NCBI GenBank assembly: GCA_964616145.1
Contig: CAZTRD010000009.1
Span: 1-31,342 of the forward strand
From: JAQTNP01 sp964616145
GTDB taxonomy: Bacteria; Patescibacteriota; Minisyncoccia; Minisyncoccales; PEYH01
Reading direction: 5' to 3'
DNA: 31,342 nt
How positions within the stretch are numbered: position 1 is the first letter of the stretch; each line of letters opens with the position of its first letter. Below are positions 14,639 through 23,767 of the stretch, piece by piece. Under the pieces are notes generated by a model that was not told the DNA's origin, ran no database searches, and saw nothing but the letters and a program-made list of their open reading frames with translations. Made by a program: the position numbers and the translations under genes.

Positions 14639-16294
14639 TTAAATGTAAAAATCACCAATCCCATTATTATATAAATCTCTAACAAATCCTCTCCTATCAG
14701 CCGCTGTTGAAAACGTTACATTTTGCCATATAGACAATTCATCAATTTCCCCATGGAAGCGGGCTCCTGCTAAACCTCCAAATACACCCCCCAGTTGCAC
14801 AGCTCCAAATCCTTCCTCCATAGCATCGGTCCCAAGACTACCCATTCCTTCATTCTCCACACCATCCAAATATAAATATATTTTAGAAGCGGTACGATCT
14901 ACAATCCCTACAAGATGGTACCAAACAAATTGTTCCATTGTTGTAGAAGCTCCGACTGAAAGCGTGGATGAAATAGTTTTTATGTTTAAATAAGGTTGAT
15001 TTACTCCGTAAGCGCCTCCTGTAAAACATAAAGAATAAGTGAAAGGCCATCCCGCAGTAATTGAAGGGCAGGCTATGATAAAATCATTTATAAAGTCGGA
15101 TACCGTTTCATACGGTTTAACCCAAACAGAAATGATAATGGAATCAGTCGGATTAATATCCGGAACCACTGCAATTCCATAACAACCATCCCCAGGAAGT
15201 AAAACAGAGTTCCCCCTCTTCCCGGTTTGATAGGAAACAGCACTTCCTTCCATAAGTATCCAAGTATCTGCTGTTAACGATCCCGGAGGTTGTGAATCAC
15301 TCATATTATTTTCAAAGCGCCAGTACGATCTGCAGTAAGAATCATATCCTTCAGGCCATCCCATAGACAGAGGAATCCATCCTGGAATGTTGGAATCGTA
15401 TTGATAATATCCAGAATCTTCCTCACTATATACTATCATCCCCGGATCTGGTTTTTGGAAATCGAATTCGTATAACCCGTTCTCCCCTATCTGCCAAGTA
15501 ACTAAATAATTAGGCTTACCTTCGAAGTAATCATATCCCGTAGGAGTTTCCGTAACTACTGCCGTCTCCCCATCACTCATATTAACGTAGGAATAATCTA
15601 AATAGAAACTATCCCAACAACCTGCCGTATTCTGCATAGAACTTACTGTTAAATATTTTAAACCGTATAGAGGAGCTAAAGTGAAAGTATAATCAACACT
15701 GCTGGTCCCGAAACATTTAACAGTTTCTCCTACTCCGGTATCGTACAGATCTCCAGTAGGCAAATGTCTTGAGTCTCCAGATAAAGTTATACAGAGAGGA
15801 TAGCCCCCCGGAGGATAAGAACCCTCTTCAGCAGCCCAGTCCCCAGTAGCTCTAACGCGAGTTATCTTAATTCCCTTCCCCCAATTAAGTAAATCTGATA
15901 TGGCAATATCTGCTAAAGAGGCATCCGGATGTTTAGCAGATACACTTAGAGAAGCTGTAAGTCCGGAAGTCGGTATACCTTCTCCAGTCTTAGCATCCCA
16001 CTCTTCATCCCCCCATTCCACATTATCCGGATCTTCGGCAAGAAACCCTGTTTTAGCATAATTTAGGGGAGCTAGTTTATCAGAATATGTTAAAGCTGTT
16101 CTCGGGGGAGCTGCATAAAATCCTTTAACAACTAAAATCAAAGGATCGGGGAGAGTCCCTCCTGGAACATACAGTTCGTGTCCAGAACTTCCGCCTGTTT
16201 GATTAATCCCTCTAACAGCCCAAAGCTTATCACTAGTAACCCCTTCCGTACCAGTAATATTATGTCTTTTTGGAAGATAGAGAGGACCACTCAT
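14639..16294 (-). CDS. Tail-associated protein with C-terminal LamG domain
   Basis: 551 residues, starting at the ATG that shares a base with the previous stop (TAATG). The N-terminal 330 residues are Gly-, Ser- and Tyr-rich beta-type sequence without a family name. Residues about 335-545 are a LamG/concanavalin-like jelly roll: YCRSYWRFENNMSDS at its start, then the typical SIIISVWVKPY, WYHLVGIVDRTASKIYLYLD and GEIDELSIW strands. Phages place such domains on tail fibres and capsid decorations for sugar or protein binding. The order tail fibre, LamG protein, glycan enzyme makes this a candidate acceptor or receptor-binding part. No enzymatic residues are visible. Confidence 0.8.
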   Translation of the reverse strand: MSGPLYLPKRHNITGTEGVTSDKLWAVRGINQTGGSSGHELYVPGGTLPDPLILVVKGFYAAPPRTALTYSDKLAPLNYAKTGFLAEDPDNVEWGDEEWDAKTGEGIPTSGLTASLSVSAKHPDASLADIAISDLLNWGKGIKITRVRATGDWAAEEGSYPPGGYPLCITLSGDSRHLPTGDLYDTGVGETVKCFGTSSVDYTFTLAPLYGLKYLTVSSMQNTAGCWDSFYLDYSYVNMSDGETAVVTETPTGYDYFEGKPNYLVTWQIGENGLYEFDFQKPDPGMIVYSEEDSGYYQYDSNIPGWIPLSMGWPEGYDSYCRSYWRFENNMSDSQPPGSLTADTWILMEGSAVSYQTGKRGNSVLLPGDGCYGIAVVPDINPTDSIIISVWVKPYETVSDFINDFIIACPSITAGWPFTYSLCFTGGAYGVNQPYLNIKTISSTLSVGASTTMEQFVWYHLVGIVDRTASKIYLYLDGVENEGMGSLGTDAMEEGFGAVQLGGVFGGLAGARFHGEIDELSIWQNVTFSTAADRRGFVRDLYNNGIGDFYI

Positions 16295-18402
16295 TACCAA
16301 TCAACCCTCATTCTCTTTCCTTTAATATACCAATTACCTCCGGAGGCAATTGTTGCTAATAACCGTAAATTTCCACTATCTATATCTACGGTGAAGTCAA
16401 CTTCATCTTCTGTACAATTCCCTATTTCCTGAGTAGCCCATTCGGTACTTTCGTACAGTCCGGAAGCAATGCTCCCAACCATAGCCAGAACATGCCCAGA
16501 ACGGGCATTACACTCAGCCCCTCCTATCCCATATCCAATCATCCTATAAGGCCATTCCCAGGAACCCCCGTCAACAGCTGTAACAGTATCACAAACTTGT
16601 GGAGTCGGAGATACGGAGGCCGGGGCGGGTAGAGCCCACTTAGAAAATCCTCTATCTTCGATAGCATCTAAAGTACCCACACTATCCAAAATCCAATTGT
16701 GACTTCCTGTAGCCGGGATATCAACCATCCCAGAGGCCACTCCAAAGCCTTCTAACAGCGTTTTAGAGTCCACTCCATCCCACCTAGGGATGTAACCGTC
16801 AGCGTGCGCTAGAGGGCCTAGAACGTCTCCTACGCCCGAACCCGAACCCCAAATAGGACTGCTGCCTATTCCTCTAGTTCTTAGTAGCTGACCATCAATT
16901 CCAGGACTTAGTGCAACCCAATCCACCCCGTCGAAGTATTGAACATCTCCAATGTTAACTCCCGCCGGTAATACGCCTAAAGTCCTCCAATAGGGAAGTG
17001 TTCCATTTAAAGATAATATCTGTCCGTCTGCCCCTACCGGTAAAGTGACCCAGGAACTTCCATCGAAATACAACACATCTCCATCAGTAGAGGATAGAGC
17101 TTCCCATCCACTGGCTCCTGGAAATGCTTTCCAAAGTATTGATCCTGTAGCTGAATTAGGGAGTTCGGCTCCAGAATCCCAAATAGGAGTTACTCCAACA
17201 CCTCTAGCCTTTAACCATTTACCGTCCTCGCCCGCAGCCAAGCCATCCCAAATCCCTCCGTTAGCTATAAGAACTTCACCATCTATAGGTGCCGGAAGTT
17301 TTGGAGGATTCACAAATACTGGTGGAGCTCCGGCAGCTTGCGACATTAAATAACTTCCACTAGCTCCCGCAGGAAGTCTTTCCCAAGCAGTTTCACCTCT
17401 ATATAAAACATCCCCCCAAGTAGACCCTGCCGGAGTAGTAATTCCAGCTCCTGTAGCAGAAATTACAAAGTTTCTTAGGGCAGGGACTGTAGGAACTTCT
17501 AAATAACTATTTCCAGTAACACTGTTTACAAAATATTTCCCGGAGTCTACGGTGGAACCGGCGTTCCCGAAGACAGCAATGTGATTCTCTGTAGCTACAG
17601 CGGTATCCTGTTTAGCAGCTAGAAGAGCTGCAAGTTCATCGACAGTGTAGTAGTTATTCCGTATAGTACTAGGCATAACCTCGTACCAAACCTCTTCTAA
17701 GCCTGCGGCCCCGAGAGGGAGATCTAATCCCCAAACCCGCATCATACTAGCACTTATGGAACTAGCTAAACCGTAGTGATATGTATCGTCCCAGTAAACT
17801 CGTAGAGAAGCATCCTGAATTATGTTTAAAGTTTGATCGGTTAACATAGGGATTAGTGTTGGGGAAGCGGCTGTCGGAGTGTAATCCACACTATTCTCCA
17901 ACTCAACCCAATAAACGCTATCCACTAAATTGAATACCGACATAGCCCAAGACATACATCCTGAAATGGCTATCTCTCCTAAAGGCCTTATCTGCAGCTC
18001 CGCAATTCCCGCAATTGCTGAAGTAGTTCCTAAAGCAGATTCTATAGAAGTGGTATTCATATCTATTCTTATAGATATCTCTCCTAAAGTAGGATCAGCT
18101 GTCCCCCCGCTTTCCCAGTCGCCAGCAACATTTATAGATGAATTATTTTCTTTAATCCACAGTTCAGAAGTGTAGTCGTAATCGTCGTCCAAAGCAAAAG
18201 AAAATACATCCGTAGCTGCTAAATCAGTATATGCAATATATGCCGAAGTAGTTACGTCATACTTCATCAACCTCAAACGAATTAAGATATTCTCTTTAAA
18301 GAAAACGTATGGAGTCGGGGCTGCTTCCTGACTAGTCCCGTTCTCCGTAATAAGCATACGATTTTCTACATCATACCACAAGTCAACTATACGTCTGTTC
18401 AT
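16294..18402 (-). CDS. Tail fibre protein with tandem fibre repeats
   Basis: 702 residues. The N-terminal 250 residues are beta-rich, with an attachment-like part (KENILIRLRLMKYDVTTSAY). Residues 273-290 hold the fibre-type phrase HIAVFGNAGSTVDSGKY. From about 330 to 521 there are four to five copies of a loose repeat of about 40 residues, for example GDVLYFDGSSWVTLPVGADG and GDVQYFDGVDWVALSPGIDG, each followed by an ILSLNG or LLRTRG strand. Such collagen-free beta repeats are typical of trimeric phage fibre shafts. The last 150 residues form an end domain rich in Trp and Gly. Upstream SD GGAG is 12 bases from the ATG, longer than usual; the 67-base gap before it may hold a promoter. Confidence 0.85.
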   Translation of the reverse strand: MNRRIVDLWYDVENRMLITENGTSQEAAPTPYVFFKENILIRLRLMKYDVTTSAYIAYTDLAATDVFSFALDDDYDYTSELWIKENNSSINVAGDWESGGTADPTLGEISIRIDMNTTSIESALGTTSAIAGIAELQIRPLGEIAISGCMSWAMSVFNLVDSVYWVELENSVDYTPTAASPTLIPMLTDQTLNIIQDASLRVYWDDTYHYGLASSISASMMRVWGLDLPLGAAGLEEVWYEVMPSTIRNNYYTVDELAALLAAKQDTAVATENHIAVFGNAGSTVDSGKYFVNSVTGNSYLEVPTVPALRNFVISATGAGITTPAGSTWGDVLYRGETAWERLPAGASGSYLMSQAAGAPPVFVNPPKLPAPIDGEVLIANGGIWDGLAAGEDGKWLKARGVGVTPIWDSGAELPNSATGSILWKAFPGASGWEALSSTDGDVLYFDGSSWVTLPVGADGQILSLNGTLPYWRTLGVLPAGVNIGDVQYFDGVDWVALSPGIDGQLLRTRGIGSSPIWGSGSGVGDVLGPLAHADGYIPRWDGVDSKTLLEGFGVASGMVDIPATGSHNWILDSVGTLDAIEDRGFSKWALPAPASVSPTPQVCDTVTAVDGGSWEWPYRMIGYGIGGAECNARSGHVLAMVGSIASGLYESTEWATQEIGNCTEDEVDFTVDIDSGNLRLLATIASGGNWYIKGKRMRVDW

Positions 18403-18469
18403 CTACAAAATCGCTCCTTAACTGAATTACAATTTACGTATGTATTAATATATACAATCATTAACATTT

Positions 18470-19510
18470 TTAAATACCTAAGGTGAAATCATCTCTATAA
18501 TCACACACGGTGAAAAACCATTTTGGAGCGTATCCCCAGTAAAACCATTTGTTATAACTTGGGTTTGAAAGTAACGAAGGTATTGGGTTTGTGCCCGAAT
18601 TATCGAAATCACAAAAAACTTCGCTAAAATTATACGAAAGGGATTCATCATCATGATATTTTACCCATATATTTTCCGGTAGAGTAGGGTAGTCTGGATT
18701 CAAGAATGTATATGTATCTAGAGGAATAGAATTATATATATAACATGTTGAATGGGTGCATCCATTACTCCCACGAATACCCCAATATAACAAACCTCTA
18801 ACTCTTTCTATTATAACCCTATTCACATTCATATAAATCATCTGTGCTCTGGTTCGCCATCCTAAAGTATCTGAGTAAACACTATTCCAAGAAGCCGAAC
18901 TAAAAGCCGCCGCTGCTAAATCCCAGGTCCTTCCCTCACCACTTCTTCTTTCTAAATTATATATATTTGTGTAAGAATATGCTCTAAAATACCTTTTCGC
19001 CATAAATACATCTTTTAATTGTCTTAAGTAGGCTCCGGAAATTCCTCCATATATATTTTCAGGCGAAAATGGGATTCTAGTTGGTTGTCCTATAGCCTCT
19101 AAAATATCCGCTTCTGTGCCCATGACCCCCGGCACATCTGAATAATCCGTTCGTCCGGAAATATCCGCAAAATTCTGAGGATCTATCCATTTATCAACAT
19201 ATCCGGAGTACCCCGGATAATATGCCTCAAGCCAAGCAACTTTATCTATAAATTCTAATAAAGTAAAAACACCATCTATTCCATAACTCGAAGTTCTTTC
19301 TTCTGGAGCGGTTGCAGAAATAAGAAGAGGTATAGGGTTTATATATTCAGGTGTTTCTAGCACATCCAGTCTTTCTAAAGCAGCCTGTCGCAGAGCTTCA
19401 ATATAAACCGAAGGGAATTTACCCAATATACCTGTATCCGTCCAATCCAGTATTCGAGAAACTCCTAAAGGATCTATATAGGAATTCCAATTTATAAATG
19501 TGTATGCCAT
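18470..19510 (-). CDS. Tail or baseplate protein, unknown, 346 residues
   Basis: Starts at the ATG overlapping the previous stop (TAATG). Aromatic-rich sequence: Trp and Tyr are unusually frequent, as in AYTFINWNSYIDPLGVSRIL and WFYWGYAPKWFFTVCDYRDD at the C-terminus. There is no signal peptide and no catalytic motif. Its place between a baseplate-like protein and the tail fibre suggests a fibre connector or host-binding tip. I do not recognise a family. The following 67-base gap is AT-rich and is one of the few gaps in the block. Confidence 0.72.
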   Translation of the reverse strand: MAYTFINWNSYIDPLGVSRILDWTDTGILGKFPSVYIEALRQAALERLDVLETPEYINPIPLLISATAPEERTSSYGIDGVFTLLEFIDKVAWLEAYYPGYSGYVDKWIDPQNFADISGRTDYSDVPGVMGTEADILEAIGQPTRIPFSPENIYGGISGAYLRQLKDVFMAKRYFRAYSYTNIYNLERRSGEGRTWDLAAAAFSSASWNSVYSDTLGWRTRAQMIYMNVNRVIIERVRGLLYWGIRGSNGCTHSTCYIYNSIPLDTYTFLNPDYPTLPENIWVKYHDDESLSYNFSEVFCDFDNSGTNPIPSLLSNPSYNKWFYWGYAPKWFFTVCDYRDDFTLGI

Positions 19511-20514
19511 TAAATCACCAATAATAATCCAACAGCTTCATACACAGTGTCGTTTGTGTGTGTCTGAGAAGCTCCCGTCCACGTACGTACAGTTCTCAAA
19601 CCATATACAGGAGGAACAGTGGTCCAAGAACCTCCATAAGGAACTATAACATCCGAAGACCCCGGGATGTATATGGTAGCGCTGTAAGCAATAGGAGTTG
19701 ATCCAGAAACAGCCTCAAAGCAAGTGGAATATATATTACCTATATACATACGAGATCCGGTAGCAGGACTATCTGAATGCAATCCCAAAAACTTTATTAT
19801 CGGAACTGAAGTGCTGCTTCCGCCTTCCAATATCCATCCGGTATTCGGCCAAGCTACGGCAGTTATCTGTTTAAATATGTCGGAAGCATCTGTATTGTTG
19901 TGATATACAGTTATCCAGCCTAAAGGGAAATAAATCTTTCCGTCCTTAGTCCATCCAGGATAATTTACCAAATCATCTTTAGCTATAAAAGCGTAGTCGT
20001 AGAACACCCCTCTATCGCTGTAATCTACTGCAGGAGTTTGCGAACTATCTACCCAAAGAACTAACAACTTAGTTACATAATTTCCTGGAGATACAACCCC
20101 GAAGATAGTATCTGAAATCAATACGTATTCTATAGTTGGAAATAACTTGACCTTATCCCCAACCATCAACACTCCAGGAGTATTCGTCTGTCTTCCTGGA
20201 GGATCGTCATTAGCAAAAGATTCGTATGCATCCAAACATCCTCCTATAACCAACCTATCGTCCGCTCCTAAAGTCGAACTCTGTTCTACTTCAGCGAAGA
20301 AGGGTCCGGGAGAATCTAAATCCTCTGGGACTGTAAGGACTATTTTTCCCGACTGTCCTCCCGGATAATCAACCCTAATTCCATTCCCCTGTATATTGAA
20401 GATGGTTTGATATATATTATTAAGATCTTTACGTAGAGGGACAACTCTATCCGAACCCTGTCCTGTGGAGTAGGGGCCAAAAACATAAGGTCTTTGTACA
20501 ATATCTATAGACAT
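19510..20514 (-). CDS. Probable baseplate or tail fibre protein, 334 residues
   Basis: The stop TAA of the gene before it abuts this ATG. The sequence is Gly-, Ser-, Thr- and Pro-rich with alternating hydrophobic residues, e.g. NGIRVDYPGGQSGKIVLTVP and IAYSATIYIPGSSDVIVPYG, consistent with stacked beta strands of a fibre or baseplate component. The C-terminus ends in a hydrophobic strand (YEAVGLLLVI). No enzyme motif. It is placed with the other tail proteins on position and composition alone; no family recognised. Confidence 0.72.
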   Translation of the reverse strand: MSIDIVQRPYVFGPYSTGQGSDRVVPLRKDLNNIYQTIFNIQGNGIRVDYPGGQSGKIVLTVPEDLDSPGPFFAEVEQSSTLGADDRLVIGGCLDAYESFANDDPPGRQTNTPGVLMVGDKVKLFPTIEYVLISDTIFGVVSPGNYVTKLLVLWVDSSQTPAVDYSDRGVFYDYAFIAKDDLVNYPGWTKDGKIYFPLGWITVYHNNTDASDIFKQITAVAWPNTGWILEGGSSTSVPIIKFLGLHSDSPATGSRMYIGNIYSTCFEAVSGSTPIAYSATIYIPGSSDVIVPYGGSWTTVPPVYGLRTVRTWTGASQTHTNDTVYEAVGLLLVI

Positions 20515-20898
20515 TTAAACAATTCTTACCTTACTTATACTTACAGGAATATCGGATTTTCTAGTCCAAACCTCATCTTCTTCAGTAATCACTTTAACAC
20601 AGCTAGCTACTCCCGTAGAAGGATTATATGTAACTGATAAACTCTGCAGTTTCTTCTCCCAAGGCTTCCCTGCCGCCGGAATATTCAAATCCTCTATAGC
20701 AAGTTTATCTGCATTCACATCCAAATTATCCGAATCGGATCTTTTCTCATACGTATGCGTAATCTGTTCCTTAACTAAAGTTCTTACTAAATAAGTTTTA
20801 GTCTTCTTATTATACTTAAGATTTGATTCTTCGATATTAGCAGTTTGTTTGGCTTTACAAACCCATACCCCCGTAAATGTTGGTGTTGCTATAGGCAT
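20515..20898 (-). CDS. Unknown tail-region protein, 127 residues
   Basis: AAGGAG with a 5-base gap precedes the ATG (MPIATPTFTGVWVCKAKQTA). The protein is Lys-, Thr- and Val-rich with a regular strand pattern, for example KTYLVRTLVKEQITHTYEKR and ASCVKVITEEDEVWTRKSDI. A small all-beta tail accessory protein is plausible from size and place. It abuts the downstream gene by its stop. No family recognised. Confidence 0.68.
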   Translation of the reverse strand: MPIATPTFTGVWVCKAKQTANIEESNLKYNKKTKTYLVRTLVKEQITHTYEKRSDSDNLDVNADKLAIEDLNIPAAGKPWEKKLQSLSVTYNPSTGVASCVKVITEEDEVWTRKSDIPVSISKVRIV

Positions 20899-20907
20899 AA
20901 ATACTCC

Positions 20908-21399
20908 TTACGCATAATACGTATATAATTCCGTTCCTCTATAACAGAACTTACTCCAGCTCCCCACAATTACGGCTATTGTGTGATATAATCCTTTATC
21001 CATATCGTACACCCAATTGAAGGACTGGTAAGCCCAATCATACCCTAAGATATTCTTATCTCTGCTAGAATCGTTACTAGCTCCAGCCGGTGGTGGATCT
21101 AGGCGGGGTCTTCTAAATGTAACTTTATGTCCATCCGTAGATATAAGCATTAAATTTCCAAATAAATTTGTTAGTGTAGGTCTTGTAGATAACTTCTTAT
21201 CTATAGCACATGTTATTTCAAAATGTCTATTAACGAATAAATCTATCTTTACTTTATTCTTAATTCGTTTGATAATATGCGCATCCCACTCCACTAAAAC
21301 CTTAAACTCTAAAACATACCAAGCACTATCTGCAATATTGTAACGCAGTTCGTCCGGCATTATTACGGGAGAAGTAGATGTTGAAGAAGTTATAGACAT
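20908..21399 (-). CDS. Unknown tail-region protein, 163 residues
   Basis: The start is taken at the ATG sharing a base with the upstream stop (TAATG) with GAGGG upstream; the longer frame from 21417 lies in the preceding gene. The sequence begins with Ser/Thr and contains a beta-type core (SAWYVLEFKVLVEWDAHIIK, HKVTFRRPRLDPPP), a C-terminal tyrosine-rich tail (YDMDKGLYHTIAVIVGSW). Position between the coiled-coil protein and the other tail proteins suggests a baseplate or tail tip component. Function not known. Confidence 0.68.
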   Translation of the reverse strand: MSITSSTSTSPVIMPDELRYNIADSAWYVLEFKVLVEWDAHIIKRIKNKVKIDLFVNRHFEITCAIDKKLSTRPTLTNLFGNLMLISTDGHKVTFRRPRLDPPPAGASNDSSRDKNILGYDWAYQSFNWVYDMDKGLYHTIAVIVGSWSKFCYRGTELYTYYA

Positions 21400-22931
21400 T
21401 AGACATCCCTCTGCCATCTTGCTAGAATATCTTCTAACATAAGTACTCTCTGCTCTAAGTTAGCAGCTAATGCCGGAGCTTTAGAAACATCTCCTTTAGG
21501 AGTTGCCAGAGACTTATCTGTTCCCTTATCTTCTGTAGAAGTTTTATCTTTAGTTGCTAAAGTCTTATCTACTTCAACTTCTTTTGTAGCAATTCTATTA
21601 TGTGGGGGAAGGGATTTTACAGACGGCTGTGCGGATTTAGTTTCTGCTAGTCCATAATCTCTTAAAATACGTTCGCCGGTCTCTTTTATCTCCTTATCTG
21701 TTACCGGAATATCTTCACCTCTTTCATCCGTAGTCTGTTTTTCTATAGCTTTACGTAAAGCAATTCCCGCGTTAAGCTTAGGATCTTTCTTAAGATAATC
21801 CACAGTCTTACCTAAGATTTCCGAATCCCTTCTCCTAAAATCTAAATCCGCATTAGCAAATGTCTTAGAAATATCTCCCACCTTTAATATAAGATCTTCT
21901 CTTTTTGAAGCTGCTTTAGCAGCAACTTCGGCACTCCCCTCTTTTCTAAGCAATCCTCCTATAGTAGACTGCTGTATTTCTTCAGTTATCTTCCCGTACT
22001 GTTCTTTAGAAAATACCCCCTCAATATCCTTCAAATCATATCCCTTCCTCCCCGTATCCTTCAACTTACCTTCTAACCCAAACTCTTTTACATACTTCTG
22101 TACTACTGAAGACTCCACTTTCCTATTGTGTACTACGGCTGCTTCCTGAACAACTCCGGAACTAAAGCCTTGTTTCTGTAAGGACTTAAAACTGGTAAAG
22201 GATTCTTGTATGTTTTTCTGTAAAATTCTATCTGATTTTTTACGTGCTAAATCTCTTTTTTCGGACTCCATTTTAGCAACTTCGGTGACCGCAGCAGCAA
22301 CTTCCGTAGCTCCTTCAGCAACTTTAATCTTATCTTCTTCGGGGAGAGCAGTCCCTCCGGATTGATAGTAGAGAGCTTTAGAATCTAATTTATTAGGAGT
22401 ACTCCCAACTAAAGTTAGTATACCTTCTGTAGGGACTGTCTGAGATAGATAATTCGGAGAAAATATATGCACATCTTCGTAATCTATTTCTGGAGAAGTT
22501 CCTAGAAGCTTCTTATATGCCAACCTCTGTGCTAAAACCTTATAATTTAAATCGAAGTCTAGAGAGGTGAATATTTTGGTAGGAACATAAGTTTTTAAAC
22601 TTACTCCTGTATATACATCTTTTCTATCTATTTTAACTTCTTCCAATTCTATATTTTCTGCTAACTCTGTATTTTCTTTACTCTGTAAATTTTCTATAAT
22701 CTGTTTATTTAATATATATTCTCCTATCTGCATGTTTTCCGATATAACTTCTGAAACTGTATGTAATCCTACTAATTCCTCCTCAACATCCTTTCTCCTC
22801 TTCTTTATAGATGTGGATATGTTTTCTTCGGGGATATCCCTAAATTCTAATTCCTTATCTTCTCCAACATCTAGAATTAAACTTCCGATAGGGAGTTCTG
22901 TAAAATTATAATTGTAAGTATCTATATCCAA
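21399..22931 (-). CDS. Charged, partly coiled-coil protein, 510 residues
   Basis: Follows the tail-assembly-chaperone-like pair, where tape-measure proteins usually sit, but at 510 residues and with mainly Lys/Glu-rich sequence it is not a typical tape measure. Residues about 200-420 look helical and charged (VAEGATEVAAAVTEVAKMES, RGEDIPVTDKEIKETGERIL), with several Ala-rich stretches; residues about 440-490 are low-complexity Lys/Asp/Thr. There is no membrane segment. The first codon is TTG two bases after the previous stop; the first in-frame ATG lies far inside (near residue 67), so either start is possible. Perhaps a tail assembly scaffold; function unsupported. Confidence 0.7.
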   Translation of the reverse strand: MDIDTYNYNFTELPIGSLILDVGEDKELEFRDIPEENISTSIKKRRKDVEEELVGLHTVSEVISENMQIGEYILNKQIIENLQSKENTELAENIELEEVKIDRKDVYTGVSLKTYVPTKIFTSLDFDLNYKVLAQRLAYKKLLGTSPEIDYEDVHIFSPNYLSQTVPTEGILTLVGSTPNKLDSKALYYQSGGTALPEEDKIKVAEGATEVAAAVTEVAKMESEKRDLARKKSDRILQKNIQESFTSFKSLQKQGFSSGVVQEAAVVHNRKVESSVVQKYVKEFGLEGKLKDTGRKGYDLKDIEGVFSKEQYGKITEEIQQSTIGGLLRKEGSAEVAAKAASKREDLILKVGDISKTFANADLDFRRRDSEILGKTVDYLKKDPKLNAGIALRKAIEKQTTDERGEDIPVTDKEIKETGERILRDYGLAETKSAQPSVKSLPPHNRIATKEVEVDKTLATKDKTSTEDKGTDKSLATPKGDVSKAPALAANLEQRVLMLEDILARWQRDV

Positions 22932-22933
22932 TT

Positions 22934-23263
22934 TTATTTAAAGCCTTCTAAAATCTTTCTCAACTTAGAATTACTCCCTACGGTAAAACTATCTTCTTTA
23001 TCCCAAGGGAACAATAATTTAGCATAACCATTTTTCTCACCCTCACTCCATCCCCCAAATATAGTGCTCCCCTCCTCCGTAGCATTCACCAAACTGTATA
23101 AGCACTTGGCTCTCTTAAAATCTAACTGCCTCTCTCTGTACAATTCCTGTAAAACAAGTTTCTCTCTAAAGATACTTTTAGAATCATACACTGTTATCTT
23201 ACTAAAATCTAAGGACTTATTTACATGCGCACTGATAGCTAACGCATACCAGCGCTCTTCCAA
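22934..23263 (-). CDS. Tail assembly chaperone extension (T part), reached by -1 frameshift
   Basis: An open frame of 109 codons that is -1 relative to the preceding gene and has no ATG start; its first usable codon is the TTG at 23261-23263, directly after the slippery site AAATTTT. The nearest GGAG-like sequence is about 16 bases before that TTG, too far for normal initiation. The likely product is a fusion of about 165 plus 109 = 274 residues made by frameshifting, like the gpG-gpGT pair of lambda-like phages. The segment is Glu-, Lys- and Trp-rich (SAHVNKSLDFSKITVYDSKS). Its place just after tube-like genes fits this role. Confidence 0.72.
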   Translation of the reverse strand: MEERWYALAISAHVNKSLDFSKITVYDSKSIFREKLVLQELYRERQLDFKRAKCLYSLVNATEEGSTIFGGWSEGEKNGYAKLLFPWDKEDSFTVGSNSKLRKILEGFK

Positions 23264-23269
23264 AAATTT
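23227..23269 (-). other. Programmed -1 frameshift site with downstream hairpin
   Basis: In the frame of the 23757 gene the minus strand reads GCA-AAT-TTT-TGG, so the heptamer A-AAT-TTT (23263-23269) has the XXXYYYZ form in the correct phase. About 7 bases later the strand can fold: GCGC (23252-23255) with GCGC (23227-23230) and TGGTA (23247-23251) with TATCA (23233-23237), loop of 9, two bulged bases. The zero-frame stop TAG is at 23239-23241, within the hairpin, and the -1 frame stays open for 109 codons. Confidence 0.75.
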
Positions 23270-23757
23270 GCGTCGTAGCCCTCCTCTATAAGCAGTTTCT
23301 GTAGAGTAAGAAACTGAATTAGTGTTTTAACACTTAAGCTCACAGTATTTTCATCCTTAAACATTTCATCATATTTATCTAAAACTTCGGAGATGACAGT
23401 AGTTTTAGGGATACTGAAAGTCTCTCCGCATATTGAGTGTGTGTAATACACTAATTTTATTTTAATAGCTATCTGTTGCTTTTCGTATTCCGTTAAATCT
23501 TCTAAAGATAGTTTAGAGAGTAAAATAGATAGCCTAGAAGATTCTTCCGCAGTTAACGTCTTAAATGCTAACTTATATTCTCCATCGTATAACTTATATA
23601 TCTTAATAAATACCCTAGCACCTAAAATAGATCTTATAAATTCCTTAAGATCTTCCGGAGCTATACTTATATTTTTATCCTGTATATGTCCGCAGAGCTC
23701 GCACTCGTTAAATTTTTTTAAAGTGTTTTCTGCTTCTTCTTGCACATCTTCACCCAT
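23239..23757 (-). CDS. Tail assembly chaperone (G-like), 172 residues
   Basis: The ATG at 23757 has AAGGAGGT just upstream, among the best ribosome sites in the window. The protein is helical and acidic, with KEFIRSILGARVFIKIYKLY near residue 40 and many Glu and Lys residues, plus a Cys-pair (ECELCGHI near 18-25). The size and position (after small tube-like genes and before a longer protein in this tail block) match tail assembly chaperones. The key evidence is the slippery site near the 3' end that would let ribosomes continue into the next frame. The lower-abundance fusion product would be the gpGT-like form. Sequence similarity to lambda G is not claimed. Confidence 0.78.
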   Translation of the reverse strand: MGEDVQEEAENTLKKFNECELCGHIQDKNISIAPEDLKEFIRSILGARVFIKIYKLYDGEYKLAFKTLTAEESSRLSILLSKLSLEDLTEYEKQQIAIKIKLVYYTHSICGETFSIPKTTVISEVLDKYDEMFKDENTVSLSVKTLIQFLTLQKLLIEEGYDANFWKSAGMR

Positions 23758-23767
23758 TCCTACCTCC

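Noticed and set aside
13395..14642. Rightward frames in the 1051-residue gene
   Set aside because: Antisense of a gene with clear GT and methyltransferase motifs.
18403..18469. Possible promoter in the AT-rich gap before the tail fibre gene
   Set aside because: Several AT-rich hexamers fit loosely but none with a convincing -35 and spacing.
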